From: Schaalia odontolytica
GTDB taxonomy: Bacteria > Actinomycetota > Actinomycetes > Actinomycetales > Actinomycetaceae
DNA: 64,000 nucleotides
NCBI RefSeq assembly: GCF_031191545.1
Contig: NZ_CP133472.1
Span: forward strand, 1 to 64,000
Direction: 5' to 3'
Below the pieces are notes generated by a model. It was not told the DNA's origin, searched no databases, and was given only the letters and a program-made list of their open reading frames with translations. This document shows positions 36,186 to 46,068 of the stretch, piece by piece; within the stretch, counting starts at the first letter, position 1; each line of letters starts with the position of its first letter. Both the position numbers and the translations under genes were made by a program.

Positions 36186-36226
36186 AACGAGGCCGGGGAT
36201 CCCCACGCGGGTTCCCCGGCCTCGTT
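36186..36226. terminator. bidirectional terminator between aceE and aspA
   Basis: A 14-bp stem AACGAGGCCGGGGA / TCCCCGGCCTCGTT (36186-36199 with 36213-36226) lies between the convergent stops of aceE and aspA. T residues follow the stem on the plus side only briefly; on the minus strand it is followed by CTCAT. Confidence 0.75.
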
Positions 36227-36241
36227 GTGCGCGTCGGACGA

Positions 36242-37654
36242 TTAGTCTTCCTCTGTGCCCGCGTACTTCGGGTTGGCGAGGTTCTCCGGCGAGAGGATCC
36301 GCTCGACCTCTTCCTCCGAGAGGAGCTCCATGTCGTGGATGACCTCTCGCACCGTCTTGCCTTCAGCGGCCGCCCGCTTGCCGACGACATCGCCCAGGTG
36401 GTGGCCGATGACGTCGTTGAAGTAGGTGACGATGCCGATCGAGTTTTCTACGTAGCTGCGGCACACGTCGGCGTTCGCGGTGATGCCGGCGACGCAGCGC
36501 TCACGCAGCGTATCGCAGGCATTCACGAGCAGGTTGATCGACTCGAAGAGGGCCTGACCGATGACGGGTTCCATGACATTGAGCTGCAGCTGGCCGGCCT
36601 CGGCCGCCATGGTGACGGTCTGGTCGTTACCGATGACCTTGAAGCACACCTGGTTGACGACCTCGGGGATGACCGGGTTGACCTTGGCGGGCATGATCGA
36701 CGAACCCGCGGCCATCTTGGGCAGGTTGATTTCGTTCAGGCCGGCGCGTGGGCCCGAGGCCAGGAGGCGCAGATCGTTGCAGACCTTGGAAAGCTTCACG
36801 GCGCTTCGCTTGATCGTCGCGTGCATGGACACGTAGGCACCCGTATCTGAGGTGGCCTCAAGGAGGTTCGGGGAGCCGACAACGCGGGCACCGGTGATGC
36901 GGCGCAGGTGGCGCACAACGACCTGCTGGTAGCCGTCCGGCGTGTTCAGCCCGGTGCCGATCGCGGTCGCGCCCAGGTTGGTCTCCAGGAGCAGCTCGGC
37001 GTTGTTGACGAGGCGATCATCCTCTTCGCGCAGCGTGTGCGCGAAGGCGGAGAATTCACTACCCAGCGACATCGGGACAGCGTCCTGCAACTGCGTGCGA
37101 CCCATCGTCAGGATGTGACGGAACTCGGCACCCTTCTCATCGAAGGCGTCGGCCAGCTCATCGATGGCCTTGCGCAGGCGGTTGACCTTGCGCCACAAGG
37201 CGATACGAAAAGCCGTGGGGTAGGCATCGTTGGTCGACTGGGAACGGTTGACGTGGTCATTCGGGTTGATGATGTCGTAGCGGCCCTTGTCCTCCCCCAG
37301 GATCTCGAGTGCTAGGTTCGCGATGACCTCGTTCGCGTTCATGTTGACGGACGTCCCAGCACCGCCCTGGAACTGATCGACGGGAAACTGATCCATGCAG
37401 CGGCCATTCTCGATGATCTCGTCGCAGGCGGCGATGATGGCCTCGGCCTTAGAGGGCTTCATCGCCTTGAGCTGCATGTTCGCCAACGCGCAGGCCTTCT
37501 TCACCTGGGCAAAAGCGCGGATCAGCTCGGGAGCCTCGTTAATCGTTGATCCTGAGATCTGATAGTTCTCGATGGCACGCAGCGTGTGGATGCCCCAGTA
37601 CGCTTCCTTGGGAACTTCACGGGTACCAAGCAGATCTTCTTCGGTGCGGGTCAA
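36242..37654 (-). CDS. aspA: aspartate ammonia-lyase
   Basis: Converts aspartate to fumarate and ammonia. The 470-residue protein has the superfamily signature [11 protein letters not shown] at about 317-327, with [13 protein letters not shown] near 98-110 and [12 protein letters not shown] near 138-149 forming the active site. I place the start at TTG 37654, because GGAAGGAACGACG precedes it and family members begin at this point; the open frame extends to 37720 without a site. It lies between aceE and a FAS-like relic and is probably a single-gene unit. Confidence 0.95.
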   Translation of the reverse strand: MTRTEEDLLGTREVPKEAYWGIHTLRAIENYQISGSTINEAPELIRAFAQVKKACALANMQLKAMKPSKAEAIIAACDEIIENGRCMDQFPVDQFQGGAGTSVNMNANEVIANLALEILGEDKGRYDIINPNDHVNRSQSTNDAYPTAFRIALWRKVNRLRKAIDELADAFDEKGAEFRHILTMGRTQLQDAVPMSLGSEFSAFAHTLREEDDRLVNNAELLLETNLGATAIGTGLNTPDGYQQVVVRHLRRITGARVVGSPNLLEATSDTGAYVSMHATIKRSAVKLSKVCNDLRLLASGPRAGLNEINLPKMAAGSSIMPAKVNPVIPEVVNQVCFKVIGNDQTVTMAAEAGQLQLNVMEPVIGQALFESINLLVNACDTLRERCVAGITANADVCRSYVENSIGIVTYFNDVIGHHLGDVVGKRAAAEGKTVREVIHDMELLSEEEVERILSPENLANPKYAGTEED

Positions 37655-37789
37655 CGTCGTTCCTTCCGTCGGTTCGCTCGCCGGTCCATTCCGGGCGATG
37701 CGCCTATATCCTAGGCCCATAAGGCCTGGAAATTCAGCACTTTACGAACATTAGATGCGTCGTTGAAGCTCCGCTGACAAGGTCTTTCG

Positions 37790-38161
37790 CTAGTGATTGG
37801 AAGCGGCGTCAGAAACGGAGTCGAGCAGATCCCCGAGCGTCGACCAGGCCTGGACCTGAGCATCCGTCAGCGCCACCTTTGCCTCGCGTTCGACACGCGC
37901 GACGACGGCATACAAAGAGACATCATCCATGTCGAGATCTTTGCGCAGGGTGTCCTGCCCTCTCACGAGTGCCGGGTCGACCTCGACCTCGTCGAGCACG
38001 GCCTCCATCGCGATCACGCGCGCCCTCTCACACGCATCTGATGCGCGCTCCAGGTCCGAGGCCGGGGCCGCGCCGGGCGCTTCGTCGGATGCCTCGGGGT
38101 CGACCAGCTGCGCTAAGCCTGCACGCAGCTGGTCCCCCAGCAGGTCGGCGATGGAGCCCAT
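37790..38161 (-). CDS. acyl-carrier-protein-like protein lacking the phosphopantetheine serine
   Basis: A 123-residue protein with about 40 variable residues then an ACP-like four-helix domain. The region aligned with the ACP signature DLGADSLD reads DLDMDDVS (75-82): the serine that carries 4'-phosphopantetheine is aspartate D80, although S82 lies two residues on. The rest (VEREAKVALTDAQVQAWSTLGDLLDSV) follows ACP helices III-IV closely. Its ATG overlaps the DUF3145 stop (TAATG). It either carries no prosthetic group or is modified at another site. Function is unknown. Confidence 0.7.
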   Translation of the reverse strand: MGSIADLLGDQLRAGLAQLVDPEASDEAPGAAPASDLERASDACERARVIAMEAVLDEVEVDPALVRGQDTLRKDLDMDDVSLYAVVARVEREAKVALTDAQVQAWSTLGDLLDSVSDAASNH

Positions 38162-38664
38162 TAGCCGACCCGGTTGTTGAGCCAGCGCACGGGCGCGCCT
38201 GCGCCGGCGTGGCGGAAGGACTCGAGTTCGTCATCCCACGCCTGGCCGAGGGCCAGATCGAGGCCCTCACGCAGTTCTTCGTACGTGGTAGCGGACTCCA
38301 GGGCAGCGCGGATACGGTCCTCGGGCACAACGACGTTACCGATCGTGTCCATCTGGGAGTGGAAGATGCCCAGGGAGGGCGTGTGGCACCAGCGGCCGCC
38401 GTCACTCGACGCCGTGGCTTCTTCTGTTACCTCGTAACGCAGGTGCTCCCAACCGCGCAGAGCGGACGCCAAACGGGCACCCGAGCCTACCGGTCCGACC
38501 CACGAGAACTCGCAGCGAACCATGCCCGGTGCCGCTTCCTGGTCCGACCACTGAAGGCGAACCTCCTGGCCGAGCGCGGTGCCCAGCGCCCACTCGATGT
38601 GCGGGCACAAAGCGGGCGGTGTTGAGTGCACGAAAAGTACACCGCGGGTGTATGACCCTCTCAT
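38161..38664 (-). CDS. DUF3145 family protein
   Basis: A 167-residue cytoplasmic protein of the actinobacterial DUF3145 family, with no known activity. It starts MRGSYTRGVLFVHSTPPALCPHIEWAL, the conserved N-terminal block, and contains the GIFHSQMDTIGNVVVPEDRIR stretch near residue 98-118. In Streptomyces and relatives this family sits at the end of the fabD-fabH-acpP-fabF cluster, which fits the ACP-like gene immediately downstream. The start has AGGAGGAACA upstream. Confidence 0.9.
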   Translation of the reverse strand: MRGSYTRGVLFVHSTPPALCPHIEWALGTALGQEVRLQWSDQEAAPGMVRCEFSWVGPVGSGARLASALRGWEHLRYEVTEEATASSDGGRWCHTPSLGIFHSQMDTIGNVVVPEDRIRAALESATTYEELREGLDLALGQAWDDELESFRHAGAGAPVRWLNNRVG

Positions 38665-38775
38665 TGTTCCTCCTGTTGGCTTTGTCAGGATCGTCTTCCC
38701 CTACGCCCTAACTAGCCACGAGTATCAATGATCTGCGCCGAAAAGGCGCACACGATGTGACTACAGGATAGTAGA

Positions 38776-38810
38776 ACGCGCCGAGGAATGCACTCCATTC
38801 CCCGGCGCGT
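38776..38810 (-). terminator. hairpin after def
   Basis: ACGCGCCG-GGAATG pairs with CATTCC-CGGCGCGT around a CACTC loop, with one mismatch, about 25 nt past the def stop. It separates the proS-def unit from DUF3145. Confidence 0.7.
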
Positions 38811-38834
38811 CTACGCCTCTACGAGGCTCGATGC

Positions 38835-39326
38835 TCAGAAACCGGCGTTGCGGATGTCGCGCAGAGCCTTCTTGCGCGTCGGGCGATCCAGGCGATCGAT
38901 GTAGATGTGACCGTCAAGGTGATCGCACTCGTGCTGGATGCAGCGCGCCATCAGCTCCTCGCCCTCGACGATAACCTTCTTGCCGTCCAGGTCCGTGCCC
39001 TCACAGCGCGCGTACCAGGCGCGCTCGGTCGGGTACCAAAGTTCGGGGACCGACAGGCATCCCTCGTCGCCGTCCTGATACTCGTCCTCGCTCAGAGCAA
39101 CGATGCGGGGATTGAGCACGTAGCCGATCTCGCCGTCGATGTTCCACGAGAACGCGCGCAGGCTGACGCCGATCTGGTTGGCGGCCAGGCCGGCGCGACC
39201 GTCCATGTCGACACCCTCGAGCAGGTCTTCAACGAGAGCCTTCACGTTCGGCGTGATCTCCGTAATCGGATCGCACACGGTACGCAGGACGGGATCACCG
39301 ATGATGCGAATGGGACGAATAGCCAT
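38835..39326 (-). CDS. def: peptide deformylase
   Basis: Removes the formyl group from the initiator methionine, the step before methionine aminopeptidase. The 163-residue protein has all three family motifs: [12 protein letters not shown] (about 43-54, with the usual GxGLAAxQ glutamine), EGCLSV (about 88-93, metal cysteine) and HECDH (about 131-135). GGGGGAG precedes the ATG, which lies 1 nt after the proS stop, so it is coupled to proS. Confidence 0.97.
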   Translation of the reverse strand: MAIRPIRIIGDPVLRTVCDPITEITPNVKALVEDLLEGVDMDGRAGLAANQIGVSLRAFSWNIDGEIGYVLNPRIVALSEDEYQDGDEGCLSVPELWYPTERAWYARCEGTDLDGKKVIVEGEELMARCIQHECDHLDGHIYIDRLDRPTRKKALRDIRNAGF

Positions 39327-39327
39327 G

Positions 39328-41136
39328 TCACTCCCCCTTCAGGGCTGCGGCGTGAGCCTCGCGCAGGCGCGCGACGGCTTCTTCGACGGGCACGACAATG
39401 GTCTCGCCGGTGGCACGCACGCGGATCTCCACCTCGCCGTCGGCCAGCGAGCGACCGACGACCAGGCCGAAGGGAACGCCCACGAGCTCGTAGTCCTTGA
39501 ACTTCACGCCAGCGCTCACCTTCCGGCGATCGTCGACGAGCACGTCCAATCCTGCGGCGTCCAGCTGCTCACCCAGCGACTGGGCGGTCTCAAACACCTC
39601 GTCGCCCTTGCCGGTGGCAAGGATGTGCACGTCGAAGGGCGCGATCTGCGCGGGCCAGCTCAGGCCCTTGTCATCGCAGTTCGCCTCGGCCAGGGCCGCC
39701 ATCACGCGGGTGACGCCGATGCCGTACGAACCCATGGTGACGACCCGGGTCTTGCCGTTCTCGTCGAGGACGGTCAGGCCCAGCGCCTCGGCGTACTTGC
39801 GACCCAGCTGGAAGATGTGGCCGATCTCGATGCCGCGCTCGAGGTGAAGCGGGCCAGAGCCGTCGGGAGCCAGGTCTCCCTCGCGCACCTCTGCGGCCTC
39901 AATCGTGCCGTCGGCAGTGAAGTCACGGCCCATGACCAGGTTCAGGACGTGACGCTGCTCGGCGTTCGCACCCGTGACCCATGCGGTCCCATCGACGACG
40001 CGCGGGTCCACCAAGTAGCGCACGGAACCGGAGGCGTTGCCTTCCTCGTCCACGACGCGCTTGGGCGAGTTGGGGCCGAGGACCGCGGGGCCGATGTAGC
40101 CGCGCACCAGCTCGGGATGCGGCTCGAAGTCTGAATCCGATGCCATATCGACCTCTGCGGGGGCCACGGCGGCCTCGAGACGCTTCATGTCAACGTCGCG
40201 ATCACCGGGCACGCCCACGACGAGCAGCTCACGATGCCCGTCCGGGTGCGTCAGCGTGACGACAACGTTCTTCAGCGTGTCCGCCATAGTCCAGGGACGG
40301 TCCTGACGCGGGTAGCGCTCGTTGAGCAAATCGACGAGCGACTCGATCGTCGGAGCATCGGGCGTGGGAACCTCCACCGCAGCGGGCACGCCGGAGGCAT
40401 CCTGGGCCTGGGGCGCCGGCGTCGTCACGGCCTCGGCGTTGGCAGCGTAACCGCCCGGGGACGCCACGAAGGTATCCTCGCCGATCGGCGAAGGGTGCAG
40501 GAACTCCTCAGAGCGCGAGCCACCCATCGCGCCGCTCATCGCGGAGACGATGACGTAGCGCAGGCCCAGACGCTGGAAGATGCGCTCGTAGGTGTCACGC
40601 TCGGCCTGGTAGGAGGCGTTCAGGCCCTCGTCGTCGATGTCGAAGGAGTAAGCGTCCTTCATGACGAACTCGCGACCGCGAATCAGACCGGCGCGCGGGC
40701 GGGCCTCGTCGCGGTACTTGGTCTGGATCTGGTAGAGGGTCGCGGGCAGATCCTTGTACGAGGAGTACATGTCCTTCACCAGGAGGGTGAACATCTCCTC
40801 GTGCGTGGGAGCGAGCAGGTAGTCGCCCCCCTTACGGTCGTTAAGCTTGAACAGCGTGGGACCGTACTCTTCCCAGCGGTTCGTCGCCTTGTACGGCTCG
40901 GCCGGAATCAGTCCCGGGAAGTGGACTTCCTGTGCGCCCATCGCGTCCATCTCTTCGCGGACGATGTCCTCGATCTTGCGCAGCGTGCGCAGGCCGAGAG
41001 GCAGCCACGTGTAGATGCCGGGAGCGGAGCGGCGGATGTATCCGGCACGCACCAGGAGCTTGTGCGAGTTCACCTCGGCGTCGGCCGGGTCTTCACGCAG
41101 GGTTCGCAGGAAGAAAGTCGAGAGATTTCGAAGCAT
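39328..41136 (-). CDS. proS: proline--tRNA ligase
   Basis: Charges tRNA-Pro. The 602-residue bacterial-type enzyme has class II motifs 2 ([22 protein letters not shown], shown in part, about 133-154) and 3 ([14 protein letters not shown], near 450), with the YbaK-like editing insertion between them (about 225-410) and a C-terminal anticodon-binding domain. The ATG 41136 is reached 6 nt after TACTCT and lacks a ribosome-binding site, so it is probably leaderless; the open frame extends 18 nt further. It leads the proS-def unit. Confidence 0.96.
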   Translation of the reverse strand: MLRNLSTFFLRTLREDPADAEVNSHKLLVRAGYIRRSAPGIYTWLPLGLRTLRKIEDIVREEMDAMGAQEVHFPGLIPAEPYKATNRWEEYGPTLFKLNDRKGGDYLLAPTHEEMFTLLVKDMYSSYKDLPATLYQIQTKYRDEARPRAGLIRGREFVMKDAYSFDIDDEGLNASYQAERDTYERIFQRLGLRYVIVSAMSGAMGGSRSEEFLHPSPIGEDTFVASPGGYAANAEAVTTPAPQAQDASGVPAAVEVPTPDAPTIESLVDLLNERYPRQDRPWTMADTLKNVVVTLTHPDGHRELLVVGVPGDRDVDMKRLEAAVAPAEVDMASDSDFEPHPELVRGYIGPAVLGPNSPKRVVDEEGNASGSVRYLVDPRVVDGTAWVTGANAEQRHVLNLVMGRDFTADGTIEAAEVREGDLAPDGSGPLHLERGIEIGHIFQLGRKYAEALGLTVLDENGKTRVVTMGSYGIGVTRVMAALAEANCDDKGLSWPAQIAPFDVHILATGKGDEVFETAQSLGEQLDAAGLDVLVDDRRKVSAGVKFKDYELVGVPFGLVVGRSLADGEVEIRVRATGETIVVPVEEAVARLREAHAAALKGE

Positions 41137-41213
41137 GTTCCAAGAGTACGGCACGCGAAGGCCCCGAGGCCACCGGCACAGCCGTGTGGCCCCTCATCGA
41201 AAGCGCGACGGCC

Positions 41214-41630
41214 TCAGATCACCGCGTGGGCACCGAGCTCGCGTTCACGGGCACCCGCGTGCGAGGCGTAGTAGCGGCGAGCCATCCAGCCCGGGTACGC
41301 CCACTCGGGCAATCCGCCGAAGTAGAGGGCCTGGACGGCGACGGCACCCATCAGGGCAAGCACACCGATCACGAAGCCAAGCGAGCCAACAGTGTCGAGG
41401 CCGCGCGCCTCGCGCACCATCAGATCCGCGGTCAGGAACCACAGAAGGGACAGCAGCGGCATGAGGGGCCACACGACGCGCCCCATCTCTGCGGCCGCGT
41501 TTCCACCACCGAGCTCGAGGCGCACCGACACACGGCGCGCGGTCGCACCGACGCCGAACCAGGCCCACGCCCACACGAGAGCGATGGCGGCACCGACGAG
41601 TGCGATCAGAGCGGTGGAGCTGGCGACCAT
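41214..41630 (-). CDS. small integral membrane protein
   Basis: A 138-residue protein with three predicted membrane segments: about 5-27, 55-70 and 80-105, the last rich in glycine and alanine. The C terminus is polar and carries EWAYPGWMARRYYASHAG. I do not recognise the family. It has AAGGAGGACACA before its ATG. It lies between a long hairpin (upstream) and proS, in the same direction. Confidence 0.75.
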   Translation of the reverse strand: MVASSTALIALVGAAIALVWAWAWFGVGATARRVSVRLELGGGNAAAEMGRVVWPLMPLLSLLWFLTADLMVREARGLDTVGSLGFVIGVLALMGAVAVQALYFGGLPEWAYPGWMARRYYASHAGARERELGAHAVI

Positions 41631-41650
41631 TGTGTCCTCCTTCGGACAAA

Positions 41651-41709
41651 AGCAACATCCCCGTTGGCGTTGCGTACTAGCTGATACTACAACATCAACG
41701 GGGATTGCT
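41651..41709 (-). promoter_or_regulatory. long-arm inverted repeat with promoter-like loop
   Basis: AGCAACATCCCCGTTG (41651-41666) pairs with CAACGGGGATTGCT (41696-41709) with one bulged base. It is followed on the minus strand by TTTTGT, so it can act as a terminator for the gene ending at 41740. The 29-nt loop holds an imperfect palindrome GTAGTATCAGCTAGTAC that could hold a promoter or operator for the membrane-protein gene. Confidence 0.5.
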
Positions 41710-41739
41710 GTCCAACCGAAATGGCCGGGTCGAGACTAC

Positions 41740-42243
41740 TCAGGCCTCAACGAGGCCACCGACGCATGCGTCGCGCAAGTCGCGCAGCATCGACAGCGAC
41801 GACAACGACTCGGCAGCAACGCCCGCCCACGCGAGCGCGCGGTCACGGCCCTGCGCCACGTGGCGCTCGCGGATGTGCAGGAGCGTGCGCGACGGCGACA
41901 GCGGCAGCAGGGCAATCACGCAGGTGCCCGAGGCCTCGGTACCCTCGGGGGCAGCCGGAGGCGCGACGCGCATCAGGATGTGATCCTCGTCCTCAACGTC
42001 GATGATCGTGGACTCGTCCTCGGGCTCAAAGACGTGGCTGAGCACATTCCACACAGCCGACGCAGGGGCGTCAATTGCGATGCCACGATCGACGACGACG
42101 TTAGCGCCGGGTTCGATGAGATCGCCTGGGAGCGACACGTCTGCCTGGGAAGCCGTCAAACCGATGCGACGCGGAAAGCCGGTGGCCGCGACGGCGCACG
42201 CGCCGGCGACGAGAGACAGACAGGCAAGAGTGCGAATACGCAT
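41740..42243 (-). CDS. exported SRPBCC-like protein
   Basis: A 167-residue protein with an N-terminal hydrophobic segment (about 5-22, RTLACLSLVAGACAVAATG) that looks like a signal peptide or anchor. The remainder resembles the START/SRPBCC hydrophobic-ligand fold: VVVDRGIAIDAPASAVWNVLSHV near 49-71 is the family strand-helix opening. There are no catalytic residues to assign. The cysteine after the hydrophobic stretch does not form a good lipobox. AAGGACC precedes the ATG. It is 21 nt downstream of ispG. Confidence 0.65.
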   Translation of the reverse strand: MRIRTLACLSLVAGACAVAATGFPRRIGLTASQADVSLPGDLIEPGANVVVDRGIAIDAPASAVWNVLSHVFEPEDESTIIDVEDEDHILMRVAPPAAPEGTEASGTCVIALLPLSPSRTLLHIRERHVAQGRDRALAWAGVAAESLSSLSMLRDLRDACVGGLVEA

Positions 42244-42264
42244 GTGATGGTCCTTACCGAAAAC

Positions 42265-43452
42265 TCAGAAGTCGATGCCCGGGAGCTTCACATCCGGGGC
42301 GCTAATCGGGGCGACCTCGACGCTGCCGGAACCCGGCTCAAGGCCAAGGTCCTCCGCGAGGGAATTTGCACGACGGATCAGCGTCTCGACGATCTGATCC
42401 TCGGGAACAGTCTCGACGACCTCGCCGCGGATGAAGATCTGGCCCTTTCCGTTGCCGGAGGCGACACCCAGGTCTGCCTCACGAGCCTCTCCCGGGCCGT
42501 TGACGACGCAGCCCATCACGGCGACTCGCAGCGGCACGGTCAGGTCCTTCAGGCCCTCGGTCACGTCCTCGGCAAGCGTCCACACATCCACTTGGGCGCG
42601 GCCACAGGACGGACACGAGACGATCTCGAGAGTCTTGTCGCGCAGTCCCATGAACTCCAACATCTTGGTGCCCACCTTGATCTCCTCGACGGGAGGAGCA
42701 GACAGCGAGACGCGAATCGTGTCGCCGATGCCCTCAGCCAGCAGAATGGAGAAGGCAGACACCGACTTGATGGTGCCCTGGAACGCGGGGCCCGCCTCGG
42801 TCACGCCGAGGTGCAGCGGCCAGTCCCCCGCCTCGGAGAGCATCCGATAGGCCTGGATCATCGTCAGCACGTCGTGATGCTTGACGGAGATCTTGAAGTC
42901 GTGGAAGTCGTTTTCTTCGAACAGGGAGGCTTCCCAGATGGCCGACTCGACCAGCGCCTCGGGCGTCGCGCGACCGTACTTCTTGAGTAGACGAGGATCG
43001 AGCGAGCCTGCATTGACGCCAATTCGCAGCGATACACCGTGATCGGAGGCCGCCTTGCAGATGTCCTTGACCTGGTCGTCAAACTTCCGGATGTTGCCGG
43101 GGTTGACGCGCACAGCACCGCAGCCCGCCTCGATCGCCTGGAACACGTACTTCGGCTTGAAGTGGATGTCGGCGATCACCGGGATGCGGGATTGCCTGGC
43201 GATGATGGGCAGCGCGTCCGCGTCCTTATCCGTCGGGCAGGCCACGCGCACGATGTCACAGCCGGCAGCCGTCAGTTCGGCAATCTGCTGAAGGGTCGCG
43301 CCGATGTCGTGGGTCTTCGTCGTCGTCATGGACTGAACGGACACGCGGGCGTCGCCGCCCACGGGCACGTCACCGACCATGATGCGTCGCGTCTGCTTGC
43401 GCGGGAACGGCGACGCCGCGACTTCGGGCATACCAAGATTGATTTCACTCAC
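42265..43452 (-). CDS. ispG: 4-hydroxy-3-methylbut-2-en-1-yl diphosphate synthase
   Basis: Iron-sulfur enzyme of the MEP isoprenoid pathway, making HMBPP from MEcPP. The 395-residue protein has the N-terminal barrel ([18 protein letters not shown] near 33) and the C-terminal cluster domain with [11 protein letters not shown] and [10 protein letters not shown] holding the cluster ligands. The start GTG 43452 lies 6 nt after GATAAT without a ribosome-binding site: probably leaderless. A longer frame to 43497 would cover the promoter. Dxr, an earlier pathway enzyme, is nearby with rseP between them. Confidence 0.96.
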   Translation of the reverse strand: MSEINLGMPEVAASPFPRKQTRRIMVGDVPVGGDARVSVQSMTTTKTHDIGATLQQIAELTAAGCDIVRVACPTDKDADALPIIARQSRIPVIADIHFKPKYVFQAIEAGCGAVRVNPGNIRKFDDQVKDICKAASDHGVSLRIGVNAGSLDPRLLKKYGRATPEALVESAIWEASLFEENDFHDFKISVKHHDVLTMIQAYRMLSEAGDWPLHLGVTEAGPAFQGTIKSVSAFSILLAEGIGDTIRVSLSAPPVEEIKVGTKMLEFMGLRDKTLEIVSCPSCGRAQVDVWTLAEDVTEGLKDLTVPLRVAVMGCVVNGPGEAREADLGVASGNGKGQIFIRGEVVETVPEDQIVETLIRRANSLAEDLGLEPGSGSVEVAPISAPDVKLPGIDF

Positions 43453-43552
43453 CGTGTCATTATCTCGCACAGTGGCCTTCCTTCCCACACGGACCACACA
43501 CGCGTGGTCAGAGTCGCTTTTCCGCTAGCTGCGCACGAGGCGCTGATCGGGC

Positions 43553-44800
43553 TCAGCCGAGCGACACAGGCTTAACGATGTCAGCGACGATCAGGACGAC
43601 ACTCATCGCGACCAGCAGGCCACCCACCACCCACGTCAGGGGCACCAGGCGAGCGGTATCCGCCGGCCCGGGATCGGCCACCCCACGCACGCGCGCGATC
43701 GCTCGACGCGCACCCTCGAACAGAGCTCCAAGTATGTGCCCGCCATCCAGAGGCGGCAGCGGAATAAGGTTGAAGACAAAGAGAGCCATGTTGAGAGAGG
43801 CCAGCAGGCTGAGCAAGACCGCAATGACCTGACGCGCATCCTCCAGGCCGAGCGCCTGCGAATCACCCGTCACCTCACCGGCCAAACGACCAACACCGAC
43901 GACGGACACCACCCCGGAGGCATCGCGCTTCTCATCGGTCACGATCGAGCGCCCCACTTGCCACACGGCCTGCGGAAGACGCACGACCACGGACGCGGTG
44001 CCGGTAAACATCTGCCAATTGGCGGCGGCCACGTCGCCCAGCGACGCCGACACGTACTCGTACCCGGCAGTCACGCCAACAATGCGCGCCCCCTGAGCCC
44101 CCGTCACGGGAAAGACCGTCAGGTCCATGGTGGCACCGTCGCGCTCGACGGTCAAAATCGCGCTCTCCCCGTCACCGGTCGCGCCCACAGCGCGCTGCAG
44201 ATCAGCGAAGGTGGCCACCGGCTGCCCGTTCCAGGCGAGAACGGTATCTCCGGGACGAACCCCGGCCTCATACGCGGGAGACGCGACGTCGCCCGACGCG
44301 CTCGACACCGTCGTCGGCACCTGCGCGATGGTGCGCGACGCCGTCGGGGCACCGATCCCCATCATAGCGATCGCAGAGAGGACGAAGCAGATGAGCAGGT
44401 TCATCATCGGACCACCGAGCATCACGGTGATCTTTTTCGGAGCGCTCAGGTGATAGAAGGCCCGGTGCTCCTGGCCATGGGGGATCTCCTCAGCCGATGC
44501 CTCGCGCGCCTCCTGCGCGAGGGTCGCCTTGCCGCCGCGTCCCACGAGGCGTGTACCGGGTCGCGCAGGTGCGTACATGCCAATAATCTTCACGTAGCCG
44601 CCCAGCATAATGGCACGCAGCGCGTAGGTGGTCTCCCCAATCTTCTTCTTCCACAGCGCGGGACCAAAGCCCACGGCGTAGTCGGGAACCAGCACGCCGA
44701 ACTTCTTGGCGGGCAGCATGTGTCCCACCTCATGCAGGGCGACGGAGGCCAAGATACCGATAACGACGACAACAATACCGACGAGAGAGCCCACGCTCAC
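43553..44800 (-). CDS. rseP: RIP-type M50 membrane metalloprotease
   Basis: Site-2-type protease that cuts within membranes, for instance anti-sigma factors and signal peptides. The 415-residue protein has the zinc motif HEVGH (23-27) in the first membrane segment, a PDZ domain near 185-260 (GVRPGDTVLAWNGQPV) and the third ligand region NLIPLPPLDGGHIL near 358-371. The start is GTG 44800 with GGAAGGA upstream; GTGA overlaps the dxr stop, so the two are coupled, as in many bacteria. Confidence 0.95.
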   Translation of the reverse strand: MSVGSLVGIVVVVIGILASVALHEVGHMLPAKKFGVLVPDYAVGFGPALWKKKIGETTYALRAIMLGGYVKIIGMYAPARPGTRLVGRGGKATLAQEAREASAEEIPHGQEHRAFYHLSAPKKITVMLGGPMMNLLICFVLSAIAMMGIGAPTASRTIAQVPTTVSSASGDVASPAYEAGVRPGDTVLAWNGQPVATFADLQRAVGATGDGESAILTVERDGATMDLTVFPVTGAQGARIVGVTAGYEYVSASLGDVAAANWQMFTGTASVVVRLPQAVWQVGRSIVTDEKRDASGVVSVVGVGRLAGEVTGDSQALGLEDARQVIAVLLSLLASLNMALFVFNLIPLPPLDGGHILGALFEGARRAIARVRGVADPGPADTARLVPLTWVVGGLLVAMSVVLIVADIVKPVSLG

Positions 44801-46068
44801 ATATCCTTCCATTGGCCTGCGCGAACGAGTTCGCGTGCGCGTTGATCAGCCCAACGCTGCGCGGCCACAATGTCTTCCAAGGAGGGGTCTACAACCCCCT
44901 CATGTTCGTGCACAACAGCCGAGACCGTGTCGACGATCGCCAGCCACGGAACCTCACCCGCGATGAACGCGTCGACCAACACCTCGTTCGCAGCGTTGAG
45001 CACCGCAGGGTGTGTCGCCGAAGCTGCAACGGCAAAGCGCGCGAGGTCGATCGCGGGGAACGTATCGTTGTCTACCGGCTCGAACGTCCACTGCGACGCG
45101 GATTCCCACGTCAGAGGCGTCTCGACCTCCCGGAGGCGCTCCGGCCAGGTGAGCCCCAGCGCGATCGGCAGGCGCATGTCCGGAGGCGAGGCCTGCAGAG
45201 TCGTCGCACCGTCACACCACGTCACCATCGAGTGCACGATGGACTGCGGGTGAACCGTAGCGACAATGTGTTCGGGCGCCACGTCGAAGAGCAGGTGCGC
45301 TTCAATCAGCTCGAGGCCCTTGTTGATCAGGGTCGACGAATTGATCGTGACGACAGGACCCATCTGCCAAGTCGGGTGCGCGAGCGCCTGCTGCGCCCGC
45401 ACTCCCCGCAGCTGATCGCGCCGACGACCGCGGAACGGGCCGCCCGACGCAGTCAACACGAGATCCGCGACCTCAGAACGCCCCGACACGACCGGAGACG
45501 TCAGCCCACGCTCGTGCACGCCCGAGGCCAGGGCTTGGGCGATCGCCGAATGCTCGGAGTCCACCGGGACAATCTGGCCGGGAACGTGCATCGCATTCTT
45601 GACGAGGGCACCGCCGACAACGAGCGATTCCTTGTTCGCAAGCGCCAAGCGCGCGCCACACCTCAGAGCCGCGAGCGTCGACGACAGGCCGACGCCACCC
45701 GTAATTCCGTTGAGTACCACCGTCGTTGCGTGCGGGTACAGCTGCGCCGCGTGTTCCACCGAGGCGCACACGACCTCGACCGAGGCATTCTCGCCGACAA
45801 AAACCTCCGGGCACGTGCCGCCCATCGCGGCCACGGCGCTCGCCAACTCCTCACGAACGTCACGAGCGACACCCACGTAGGTGGGGTTCAAAGCGACTAT
45901 CTGAACAGCGAGCTCGGTGATTGACGCACCGCCGGCGCTGACGCCGATGACGTCGAAACGCCCGCGATGCGCTTCGATAACCTCACGAGCCTGGGTACCG
46001 ATCGACCCCGTGGACCCAAGCAGGACAACGGGAACTGTCGGAGCGTGCTCGTCCTCCAAAACAGCCAT
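44797..46068 (-). CDS. dxr: 1-deoxy-D-xylulose 5-phosphate reductoisomerase
   Basis: NADPH-dependent enzyme that commits DXP to the MEP isoprenoid pathway. The 423-residue protein has the nucleotide-binding GSTGSIGTQA (about 18-27), LANKESLVVGGAL near 146, PVDSEHSAI near 168 and SGGPFRGRRRD near 212. Its ATG overlaps the TGA of the DivIVA-like gene (TGATG) and its stop overlaps rseP, giving a three-gene coupled unit. Confidence 0.97.
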   Translation of the reverse strand: MAVLEDEHAPTVPVVLLGSTGSIGTQAREVIEAHRGRFDVIGVSAGGASITELAVQIVALNPTYVGVARDVREELASAVAAMGGTCPEVFVGENASVEVVCASVEHAAQLYPHATTVVLNGITGGVGLSSTLAALRCGARLALANKESLVVGGALVKNAMHVPGQIVPVDSEHSAIAQALASGVHERGLTSPVVSGRSEVADLVLTASGGPFRGRRRDQLRGVRAQQALAHPTWQMGPVVTINSSTLINKGLELIEAHLLFDVAPEHIVATVHPQSIVHSMVTWCDGATTLQASPPDMRLPIALGLTWPERLREVETPLTWESASQWTFEPVDNDTFPAIDLARFAVAASATHPAVLNAANEVLVDAFIAGEVPWLAIVDTVSAVVHEHEGVVDPSLEDIVAAQRWADQRARELVRAGQWKDM

